Below are positions 6,279 through 12,497 of a stretch of 12,497 nucleotides of DNA, in pieces. The stretch covers positions 1 through 12,497 of the forward strand of contig JABUTE010000039.1 in NCBI GenBank assembly GCA_021443825.1, read 5' to 3'. Numbering within the stretch: position 1 is the first letter of the stretch; each line of letters begins with the position of its first letter. Source of the stretch: Bacillota bacterium. Lineage in GTDB: Bacteria; Bacillota; Clostridia; Peptostreptococcales; Anaerovoracaceae. A program made the position numbers and the translations under genes. Under the pieces are notes generated by a model. It ran no database searches. It was not told where the DNA came from and was given only the letters and a program-made list of their open reading frames with translations.

Positions 6279-6917
6279 ATGAAAAACGTAAGAAAGTATG
6301 TATCCCTGCTGCTGTGTGCAGTACTCCTCGTTGCAGGCTCCGTCGCCGGCACCCTGGCTTACCTGAAGGACTCCACCGATACCGTAACCAACACCTTCAC
6401 CGTCGGTAACGTAGAGTTCGACGAAGAAGACGATGAACTGGCAGGCGGCCTTGACGAAGTAAAGGTCGACGAATACGGTGTTGTTGATGACACTGCAACC
6501 AAGCGTGTTCTCGAAAACAGCTACAAGCTGATCCCCGGTCACACCTATGTAAAGGACCCCACCGTTCACATTGCCAGCACCTCCGAACCCGCCATCGTAT
6601 TCGTAGAAGTTGTTGACGCAATCGCTGATATCGAAGACACCACCACTGTTGCCGCTCAGATGACCGCAAAGGGCTGGGCTCAGATCGATACCGACAGCAA
6701 CATCTGGTGCAAGATGGACGGCAATAAGCCCGCAAAGGTTGCAGCCGGAGCCGATCTGGTCGTATTTGAAAACTTCACCATCAAGTCCGATGTTACCGAG
6801 AGCGATTTAGAAGCTTACAAGGGCAAGACCATCACCATCAAGGCCTTCGCCGTACAGTATGACGGCTGGGATCTGGATACCGATACCGCAGCTGATATCT
6901 ACGCTGCCGCATTCTAA
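6279..6917 (+). CDS. SipW-dependent TasA/camelysin-like surface subunit 1
   Basis: A 212-residue secreted protein with a SipW-type signal peptide: basic start (MKNVRKY), hydrophobic core, then G-T-L-A27 with predicted cleavage before Y28-L-K-D. TasA is cut at the same place (GTWA before AFND). The mature start NTFTVGNVEFD is the family hallmark, followed by an acidic loop (about 48-72). A shared motif P86-G-(4)-VK92-D-P-T-V and a strand EPAIVFVEVVDA point to a jelly-roll/beta-sandwich core like TasA. Start ATG 6279 has AATGGAG 8 bases upstream; an in-frame ATG at 6195 overlaps sipW and has no signal-peptide logic. Codon use is strongly biased (AAG, ACC, GTA), suggesting high expression. Likely a fibre or matrix subunit. 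Confidence 0.88.
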   Translation: MKNVRKYVSLLLCAVLLVAGSVAGTLAYLKDSTDTVTNTFTVGNVEFDEEDDELAGGLDEVKVDEYGVVDDTATKRVLENSYKLIPGHTYVKDPTVHIASTSEPAIVFVEVVDAIADIEDTTTVAAQMTAKGWAQIDTDSNIWCKMDGNKPAKVAAGADLVVFENFTIKSDVTESDLEAYKGKTITIKAFAVQYDGWDLDTDTAADIYAAAF

Positions 6918-6988
6918 TCACCACCGCCCCCTGTTGCCCGAAACCAAGTATTTTCAAGTATAAGTATAATTGATCAGGAGATAAAACA

Positions 6989-7636
6989 ATGACTACCAAG
7001 AAGATCGCAGCTCTGGTGCTGGCAGCCGTTATGCTGGTCGGCGCTTCCATCGCAGGAACCCTGGCCTGGCTCACCGCCTCTACCAACGAAGTAACCAATA
7101 CCTTCTCTCCCTCCTCCATCGGAATCGAGCTGAAGGAATCCCCCCTGAAGACAGGCAGCACCAACACCCTCGACAAGAAGGCTGCTGATGACAACAACTG
7201 GAGCAGCAGAGTCACCTCCGAAGATGGCTACCAGATGGTTCCCGGCTTCGACCTTCAGAAGGACCCCGCCGTTATGGTAAAAGCAGAAAGCGAAGCCTGC
7301 TTCGTATTCGTTAAGATCGAAGCAGAAAACAACGGCACCGCCGCAAAGCCCTATCTGACCTACGAGATCGGCTCTGATTGGGAAGCAGTTGCCGGCGAAA
7401 CCGGCGTCTACGTTTACAAGGACGTGATCGAAAAGTCTGACGACAACCAGTACCTCAAAGAGATTCTGGCAGACGACAAGGTTACCGTAAACTCCGCACT
7501 GACCGCAGACGACATGGCTGCTGCCGACGGCAATGAGCCCGAGCTGGTTCTCACCGCTTATGCGACCCAGGCCTACAAGAACAACACCGATAAGTTTACC
7601 GTTGCCGAAGCCTGGGCCAACGCCAGCGCGCAGTAA
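6989..7636 (+). CDS. SipW-dependent TasA/camelysin-like surface subunit 2
   Basis: A 215-residue secreted protein and paralogue of its neighbours. The signal peptide ends G-T-L-A26 before W27-L-T-A, followed by NEVTNTFSPSSIGIEL, a variant of the NTFTVG start. The shared motif is V-P85-G-F-D-L-Q-K91-D-P-A-V with the strand ACFVFVKIEAE after it, and a C-terminal strand LVLTAYATQAY. AGGAG (6976-6980) lies 8 bases before the ATG, a strong site. It has an inserted Lys/Asp/Asn-rich region (about 50-80) compared with subunit 3. Role as for subunit 1; the paralogues have diverged enough that they are unlikely to be interchangeable. Confidence 0.88.
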   Translation: MTTKKIAALVLAAVMLVGASIAGTLAWLTASTNEVTNTFSPSSIGIELKESPLKTGSTNTLDKKAADDNNWSSRVTSEDGYQMVPGFDLQKDPAVMVKAESEACFVFVKIEAENNGTAAKPYLTYEIGSDWEAVAGETGVYVYKDVIEKSDDNQYLKEILADDKVTVNSALTADDMAAADGNEPELVLTAYATQAYKNNTDKFTVAEAWANASAQ

Positions 7637-7671
7637 GCAATGCGGAAAGCTCCCCTCAATTTAATTATCCT

Positions 7672-7692
7672 GCCCCCTCCCTTCGAGGGGGC
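7672..7692 (+). terminator. intercistronic stem-loop between subunits 2 and 3
   Basis: A perfect 8-bp GC stem, GCCCCCTC (7672-7679) with GAGGGGGC (7685-7692), closes a 5-base loop. No T-run follows, so it is more likely a partial terminator, an RNA-processing site or a 3'-end stabiliser than a full stop. Confidence 0.5.
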
Positions 7693-7730
7693 TGAATAAT
7701 ACCGTTTTATCAAACGAAAGGAAAATGACA

Positions 7731-8330
7731 ATGAAAAAGAAGATCTTAGCTCTGGCTATGTGCGTAGCACTTCTGGCAATCGCCATCGTCGGCGGAACTC
7801 TGGCTTACTTCAGCGATTCCGACGAAGCAACCAACACCTTTACCGTCGGTAACGTAAAGATCGACCTGACCGAGCCCAATTGGGAAGGCAGCGGCAGCGT
7901 TGACGCTCCCGAAGTATATGCCGGCGAAGCTCTGGCCAAGGACCCCACCGTTGAAAACGTCGGTAAGAACCCCTGCTTCGTAAGAATTCAGGTTACCGGA
8001 CTTGACTGCCTGGACAAGAACGATCCCGACATGCTGATCCACATCCGCAACGCCAACTACGTTCTGGATGCCGTCAACGCTGATTGGGAAGTCAAGGGCG
8101 ACTATATCTACTACAAGCACGTACTGGCTGTAGGTGATACTACTGCTACCCCCGCATTCTCTGCAGTTGTAATGCCCACCGCTCTTGAGAACGGCGACGG
8201 CACCACCGAATTCGACATCGATGTCGTAGCAGAAGCTGTACAGGCTCAGGGTGCAAAGCCCTCCTGGTCCGCTGTTCAGACCATGACCGTCGATGAGATC
8301 GCAGCCTGGTTCACCACCTGCGGAATGTAA
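7731..8330 (+). CDS. SipW-dependent TasA/camelysin-like surface subunit 3
   Basis: A 199-residue secreted protein, the one closest to classic camelysin/TasA in its start: the signal peptide ends G-G-T-L-A25 before Y26-F-S-D-S-D-E-A-T-N-T-F-T-V-G-N-V. The shared motif K70-D-P-T-V is present, followed by the strand CFVRIQVTGLD and a C-terminal FDIDVVAEAVQAQG strand. I prefer the second ATG (7731) over 7725, because AAGGA (7718-7722) is 8 bases from it but only 2 from the first. Four cysteines (C11 in the signal peptide, then three in the mature part, one four residues or fewer from the C-terminus) allow a disulphide. Likely a fibre subunit exported through SipW. Confidence 0.88.
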   Translation: MKKKILALAMCVALLAIAIVGGTLAYFSDSDEATNTFTVGNVKIDLTEPNWEGSGSVDAPEVYAGEALAKDPTVENVGKNPCFVRIQVTGLDCLDKNDPDMLIHIRNANYVLDAVNADWEVKGDYIYYKHVLAVGDTTATPAFSAVVMPTALENGDGTTEFDIDVVAEAVQAQGAKPSWSAVQTMTVDEIAAWFTTCGM

Positions 8331-8370
8331 GATCATTCAAAGGCTATAAGACCCTTTTAACAACCCAATG

Positions 8371-8447
8371 TGGCCGCACCCCGAAGCCGGGGTGCTGCCA
8401 TATGAGAAGCCCGTCTGCCTTCTGTTGCAACCGAGCCTCTCATATGG
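8371..8447 (+). promoter_or_regulatory. pair of stem-loops in the 184-bp gap before subunit 4
   Basis: The first hairpin pairs TGGC+GCACCCCG (8371-8383) with CGGGGTGC+GCCA (8388-8400), with one mismatch and a 4-base loop. The second pairs CCATATGAGA (8398-8407) with TCTCATATGG (8438-8447) around a 30-base loop. They share the bases CCA (8398-8400), so they compete at the junction. Neither has a good T-run. This is the largest gap in the operon and may lower or separately control expression of the genes after it. Confidence 0.5.
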
Positions 8448-8514
8448 TAAAATTATTTAATTACACCTGTAAAACAACCCATCGCAGCGCGTAAGAATAA
8501 AAGAGGTACTGTTT

Positions 8515-9111
8515 ATGAAACGCAAAACATTTATCGCAGCACTGCTGGTTGCCTGCCTGGCGATTACCGCAGCCGGCTCCATCGCATTCTTCAATGCCGA
8601 AGAGACCGCCTACAACGTTATCACCACCGGCACCATCGACATCACCATCAACGAGTGGGCCGACCTGGAGCGCACCACCTCCTGGGATAACGACGACCAC
8701 GGCACCGGCGTTATGCCCGGCCAGACGGTGGTAAAGCTGGCCGAGGTCACCAACAGCGGCAACTCCGACGCCTATGTGCGCGTTGCGGTCGAAAAGCAGC
8801 TGGAGCTGGATCCCGATTATGAGGCTCTGCTCAAGGGCGAAGCTCCCGACATGAGCCTGATCGTTATCGACATCGACGAAAACTGGGAAGACGGCGGCGA
8901 CGGTTTCTACTATTATAAAACGCCTCTCGCACCGGGCGAGACCACCACTCCCGTTTTCCAGGAGGTCACCTTTGCTGCCAGCATGGGCAACGCTTACCAG
9001 AATGCCGTTGCCAATGTAACCATTCACGCCGCAGCCGTACAGGTCAGAAACAACGGCACCTCTGCTAAGGATGCCGCCGGCTGGCCCGCGCCGATGAAAC
9101 CCGCCGAGTAA
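8515..9111 (+). CDS. SipW-dependent camelysin-like protein 4 (divergent subunit)
   Basis: A 198-residue secreted protein. The signal peptide ends G-S-I-A24 before F25-F-N-A-E-E, then AYNVITTGTIDITINEW, matching the camelysin pattern (aromatic pair, then a T-G-x-I/L-D strand). It lacks the K-D-P motif of the other three and has instead M-P68-G-Q-T-V-V-K-L-A-E-V-T-N-S-G with AYVRVAVEKQ, the form usual in TasA/CalY relatives. A second half YYYKTPLAPGETTTPVF resembles the family's C-terminal region. AGAGGT (8502-8507) is 7 bases before the ATG. It follows the long hairpin-bearing gap and sits 13 bases before the next gene, so it is translationally grouped with the acidic protein and the adhesin. 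It may be an adaptor, anchor or cap rather than the major subunit. Confidence 0.85.
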   Translation: MKRKTFIAALLVACLAITAAGSIAFFNAEETAYNVITTGTIDITINEWADLERTTSWDNDDHGTGVMPGQTVVKLAEVTNSGNSDAYVRVAVEKQLELDPDYEALLKGEAPDMSLIVIDIDENWEDGGDGFYYYKTPLAPGETTTPVFQEVTFAASMGNAYQNAVANVTIHAAAVQVRNNGTSAKDAAGWPAPMKPAE

Positions 9112-9124
9112 GGAGGTACTGTAA

Positions 9125-9871
9125 ATGAAAAGAAAGTCACTTGCATTATTTGTTTCTCTTGCAATGCTCCTCAGCCTGCTTACCGTAGGCCTGGTATTTG
9201 CAGAAGACGCACAGGAAGAAGCTCCTGCCGAAGAAGTGATCGAAGAGATCACCGAAGAGACTGTTGAACAGCCTGAAGAGACGGTTGAACCGGCCGAAGA
9301 GGGCACCGAGGTTCCCGAAGGGCCGGCTGAAGAAGTTCCCGGCGAAGAGACCGTCGAGCAGCCCGAAGCACCCGCCGAGGGCGAAGAGACCGAAGCACCT
9401 GCCGAAGAGCAGCCCACGGCACCGGCAGAAGACGGCAATGAACAGGTCGGCGGAAACGGCGAAGCAGAAGAGGCTCCCGCAGCCCCTGCCAACGACTGCA
9501 CCTGCGGCGCCGCCGAAGGCGAAGCCCACGATGTAGACTGCCCCGTATTCCTGGCCACCATCAGCAAGGGCAACGCTGTTAAGCACTGCGCTCTGTATGT
9601 AAGAGCCATGAAGTGCGAAAGCTTTGAAGAGCTGCTGGATGTATTGGAAACGGCAGAATACGAAGCCGTTATGGAACTGTCAACAGCAGAGATCGATGAG
9701 ATCAATGAGTTCATGGCAACCTTCACCAACAGCGGTTCTGAAGAACCCGAACTTCCGGAAGGTACCTACTGCGAAGATGAGATCATCGAAAGCGAGATCG
9801 TCGTCGTAACAGATACCGTAAGCGAAACTGCTGTAGCAGCCCCCTTCCTTCCCCCCGTTAAAGGCGAGTAA
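9125..9871 (+). CDS. secreted Glu/Pro/Ala-rich acidic protein with a Cys-His motif
   Basis: Not a family I can name with confidence. Of 248 residues, 1-26 are an ordinary Sec signal peptide (cleavage after VFA26), not a SipW type. Residues 27-123 are a very acidic E/P/A-rich segment with loose EE-APAE and ETVEQPE repeats, probably an extended spacer. A compact motif follows, C125-T-C127-x7-H135-x3-C139-P, of a kind I recall in clostridial surface proteins and which could bind metal or form a disulphide. A small helical acidic region (about 150-202) holds C155 and C164, then an extended tail with C216. No LPXTG, membrane anchor or cell-wall-binding repeat is visible. A strong AGGAGGT (9111-9117) overlaps the previous stop codon, so it is co-translated with subunit 4. 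It may be a spacer, linker or chaperone in the appendage; function unknown. Confidence 0.8.
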   Translation: MKRKSLALFVSLAMLLSLLTVGLVFAEDAQEEAPAEEVIEEITEETVEQPEETVEPAEEGTEVPEGPAEEVPGEETVEQPEAPAEGEETEAPAEEQPTAPAEDGNEQVGGNGEAEEAPAAPANDCTCGAAEGEAHDVDCPVFLATISKGNAVKHCALYVRAMKCESFEELLDVLETAEYEAVMELSTAEIDEINEFMATFTNSGSEEPELPEGTYCEDEIIESEIVVVTDTVSETAVAAPFLPPVKGE

Positions 9872-9889
9872 AGCAGAGAGGTCGATCAA

Positions 9890-12497
9890 ATGAAAAGAAA
9901 GCTAACATCCCTGCTGCTCAGCGCCTCGCTGGTGCTTTCCGCAGCAGCCCCGGTCACCACGGCCTACGCCGAAGAACGGGCCAACACCGGCATGCAGGTG
10001 AACAAGACCGCCACCTATAACGAGGCGGATAACACCTTCACCATCACTCTCGACACCTTTGCTACCGGCTCTAAGATCACCACCACCACCACCGAGCAGG
10101 TGCCCACCGACATCATTCTGGTGCTGGACCAGTCCTATTCCATGGGTAACAGCAACATCAATAAGAGCGCCGGCGGGTTTGATCCTTATACACAGAATAA
10201 CCGCAAAAACTCCAATCTGTATAACAAGCGCACCAACGGAGGCAGCGACGATCTTTATTACAAGCTGTCCGACACGGAGTATGTAAAGGTATCGGTCGAG
10301 AAAACGACTACGACCAACTATACTTACACAAGAGCAACCGGAAATCAGAATCCGAAGAACTCCGAATATGCAGATAATCAGAACGGACCGTTTTATGCGA
10401 AGTATTCGGATGGTTCTTATAAGCAGGTTACGGTAAGCGTTCAATACGGTATGTTTAGCACCACATATACCTATCAAGTGAATGGTTCCACCATTCTTAC
10501 CAGCTCCGGCCGTAATGAACGACCCAATTTCAGCAGTGTAACTGCCGATGCCCGGCTCTATACCAGATCGCAGACCACCACCACCACCTACACCTACAGC
10601 TATACCATTTCGGGTGTGAAAACCGTGATCGGTACCGCTACCGGCGATGACACCAACTTTACTGCCGCAACCCTTTATTACAAGGGCCAGGCCGGCACCC
10701 AGACAAGACTTGCAGCCTTAAAGGATGCGGTAACAGCATTTAAGAACGATGTTGCAACTCGTGCCATGGGCGAAGACGGCACTGCCGGAACGGCAGACGA
10801 TGTCAACCACCGGGTCGCCATGGTCGGCTTTGCGGATTTTCGCGCCAGCAATCAGCGTAACGATACGGAAGTATTGACCGGACCCGGTGCCGGAAAGCTG
10901 AAGAAGTACAATAATTCAGACTCCGGCGCATCCACCGACGATTATAAAAATGCCCTGGTGGATATGAATACCACCGCAGGCCAGAGCAATGTGCAGGCCG
11001 GTATCAATCTTCTGGCAGGCAGCACAATGGGAACCTATTCCAACGCAGGTCTGGATATGGCTCTCGAAATATTAAAGCAGAATAAGGTTCCCGAGGGTGA
11101 GACCAGAAATCAGGTCGTCGTCCTCTTTACCGACGGTGTTCCCGGCAACAGTGCCAGCACCCTGGATACGACCGTTGCCGGTGATTCCATTGCTGTTGCA
11201 AAGGATATCAAGGATCTGGGCGTCACCGTCTATACCATCGGTGTATTCAACGATGCATCCATCACCAATGAAAGCACCAGCGGAAATAACGAGAATCTGA
11301 AGGCCAACTGGTATCTCAATGCTGTATCCTCCAACTACCCCAACGCTACCGGCTGGAATAACAGAGGAACCCGCATTCCCAATACCTATGACGAAGACGG
11401 CAATCTGGAAAGCTACTATCTGGTAGCCAGCGACACGGCTGCTCTGAATAACATCTTCCAGATGATCTCCAGCCAGGTATCCAGCGGCGGTTCTTCTACC
11501 ACCGCATCCACCGATACCATCGTTAAGGACTACATCGCGCCTCAGTTCACCCTGCCCGCCGGTGCCAATGCAAGCAGCATCACCGTAAAGCAGGTGCCCT
11601 ACAAGCCGCAGAGCTTAAGCAGCGCCACCTATAACGCGTCCGACTGGGATTACGCCAATGCGACCACCGCCACCGGCGTTTCCGTCACCATCGGAACCGA
11701 TACCCAGTCTCCCAGCGGTGCCGAAGCCAACGGCAGCCTGCGCATCACCGGCTACGACTTTGCCGAAAACTGGGCAGGTGTCTATAACAACAACGGAACC
11801 AGAACGGCTCACGGCTACAAGCTGCAGATCAGCTTCGACGTCGAAATGCGCGAGGGCTTCTTAGGCGGCAACTCTGCCTATACCAATTCCGAAGCAATGG
11901 TCTACCTGAATTCGACCGACGAGCAGGCAGAAAACCCCCTGATGACCTTCCCCAGACCTCAGGCCAACATTCCCATCGAAGAGGTTACCGTAACCCCCGA
12001 TGAAATGAACGTCTTCCTCTTCGGAGACATCACCAAGGACGAAATGGCAGAAGGCACCACCGTAAAGGTCGGCGATGTAGAGCTGGATCTGACCAAGCCC
12101 TACGATGCCGATACCGAAAAGATCTACGGCCTGGAGCCCTGGCAGACCGAATACGTCGACATCACCGTCGAATATAAGGATAAAGACGGCAATGTGATCT
12201 ACCGCGAGCTGAACGGCGCCAAGGATGAGCACAGCGGCGAGACCTTCGCTGCAAGCCCGGTATCCTCCGATTATACCGACGACGGCGACTACACCGTCAC
12301 CGTAAGCGTTGCTTCCAAGTACGCCTACGACAACACCCTGCCCGGCGCAGAAGCCGTCACCAGGACTACCGTCGAAACCGGCGAGGTCAACGTCTTTAAG
12401 CCCGAGGTCACCTTCTCCGACGAGAACGTTTACCTGGGTGCTGCCTACCCCACCCTGGAGGATAAGGATCCCGATACCGTTGAATGGAAGCACGGCA
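9890..12497 (+). CDS. secreted VWA-domain adhesin-like protein, partial (C-terminus off the window)
   Basis: 869 residues are visible and the frame runs off the right edge. A Sec signal peptide (1-27, TAYA before EE) starts the protein. The VWA domain begins at about 73 with the metal-binding motif D80-Q-S82-Y-S84-M; the further metal-site parts are GTYSNAGL (T382) and F-T-D415-G. Between the first motif and helix 1 (R273-LAALKDAVTAF) lies an insertion of about 180 residues rich in Tyr and Thr. After the VWA domain (to about 530) come beta-rich segments. The last visible one, from VNVFKPEVTFSDENVYLGAAYPT, resembles repeat domains of clostridial surface adhesins. VWA domains of this kind bind host or matrix proteins or cap pili. 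AGAGAGGT (9875-9882) lies 7 bases before ATG 9890, 18 bases after the previous gene. The anchor (LPXTG or other) would lie beyond the window. Likely the operon's tip or cell-surface adhesin. Confidence 0.88.
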   Translation, partial: MKRKLTSLLLSASLVLSAAAPVTTAYAEERANTGMQVNKTATYNEADNTFTITLDTFATGSKITTTTTEQVPTDIILVLDQSYSMGNSNINKSAGGFDPYTQNNRKNSNLYNKRTNGGSDDLYYKLSDTEYVKVSVEKTTTTNYTYTRATGNQNPKNSEYADNQNGPFYAKYSDGSYKQVTVSVQYGMFSTTYTYQVNGSTILTSSGRNERPNFSSVTADARLYTRSQTTTTTYTYSYTISGVKTVIGTATGDDTNFTAATLYYKGQAGTQTRLAALKDAVTAFKNDVATRAMGEDGTAGTADDVNHRVAMVGFADFRASNQRNDTEVLTGPGAGKLKKYNNSDSGASTDDYKNALVDMNTTAGQSNVQAGINLLAGSTMGTYSNAGLDMALEILKQNKVPEGETRNQVVVLFTDGVPGNSASTLDTTVAGDSIAVAKDIKDLGVTVYTIGVFNDASITNESTSGNNENLKANWYLNAVSSNYPNATGWNNRGTRIPNTYDEDGNLESYYLVASDTAALNNIFQMISSQVSSGGSSTTASTDTIVKDYIAPQFTLPAGANASSITVKQVPYKPQSLSSATYNASDWDYANATTATGVSVTIGTDTQSPSGAEANGSLRITGYDFAENWAGVYNNNGTRTAHGYKLQISFDVEMREGFLGGNSAYTNSEAMVYLNSTDEQAENPLMTFPRPQANIPIEEVTVTPDEMNVFLFGDITKDEMAEGTTVKVGDVELDLTKPYDADTEKIYGLEPWQTEYVDITVEYKDKDGNVIYRELNGAKDEHSGETFAASPVSSDYTDDGDYTVTVSVASKYAYDNTLPGAEAVTRTTVETGEVNVFKPEVTFSDENVYLGAAYPTLEDKDPDTVEWKHG

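Noticed and set aside
6935..6972. Second promoter before subunit 2 (TATAAT at about 6965-6970)
   Set aside because: No -35 at acceptable spacing: TTGCCC is about 24-25 bases away. The AT-rich repeats AAGTATTTTCAAGTATAAG may be chance.
8461..9729. 422-codon Ser/Gly-rich open frame on the minus strand opposite subunit 4 and the acidic gene
   Set aside because: Its Ser-rich composition is the reverse complement of GAA/GCC-rich codons of the acidic protein. The plus-strand genes have signal peptides and strong ribosome binding sites.

Overview
The window looks like the chromosome of a moderately GC-rich, low-habitat-specific Firmicute of the class Clostridia (a gut-type Oscillospirales or Lachnospirales relative is my guess). 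The basis is: AGGAGG-type ribosome binding sites before most genes, sigma-A-like TTGACA/TATAAT promoters, a MutY whose iron-sulphur cysteines are spaced as I recall from clostridial MutY, a SipW-type signal peptidase with TasA/camelysin-like substrates, and a large Sec-exported VWA adhesin. No phage, transposase, plasmid or CRISPR gene is visible.

Left part (1-4375), minus strand. A gene cut by the left edge (1-660) encodes a PD-(D/E)XK-nuclease-like protein. It has a strong promoter about 370 bases upstream, a near-perfect dyad over the predicted transcription start, and a 300-base nested inverted repeat filling the leader. Then come 1.1 kb without genes (two copies of one stem-loop, a four-copy 68-70 bp tandem repeat). 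mutY (2169-3674) follows, with an unusual alanine/glutamate-rich insertion of roughly 125 residues inside the glycosylase domain. Another gene-free 650 bp leads to tRNA-Thr.

Middle (4328-5644). A consensus promoter, a lone tRNA-Thr(GGT) and a strong terminator form a complete unit. Then 500 bp of GC-rich sequence shows nothing convincing. It changes abruptly to about 600 bp of AT-rich DNA that carries a G9 tract, repeated GTGACC and AAAAACGG motifs, two TGAAAAA inverted repeats, an extended -10 promoter, and a transcribed leader with two stem-loops followed by a terminator-like hairpin. This appears to be the control region of the operon to the right.

Right part (5645 to the right edge), plus strand, one probable operon of seven genes: a SipW-type signal peptidase; four divergent proteins with SipW-type signal peptides (TasA/camelysin-like subunits, each with a GT-L-A or GS-I-A cleavage box followed by an aromatic residue); a secreted Glu/Pro-rich protein with a small Cys/His motif; and a large VWA-domain protein cut by the right edge. 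The likely reading is a biofilm-fibre or surface-appendage locus: SipW matures the four beta-sandwich subunits, while the acidic protein and the VWA adhesin leave by the ordinary Sec/signal peptidase I route and may modify, anchor or tip the structure. Stem-loops between the subunit genes could set different expression levels.
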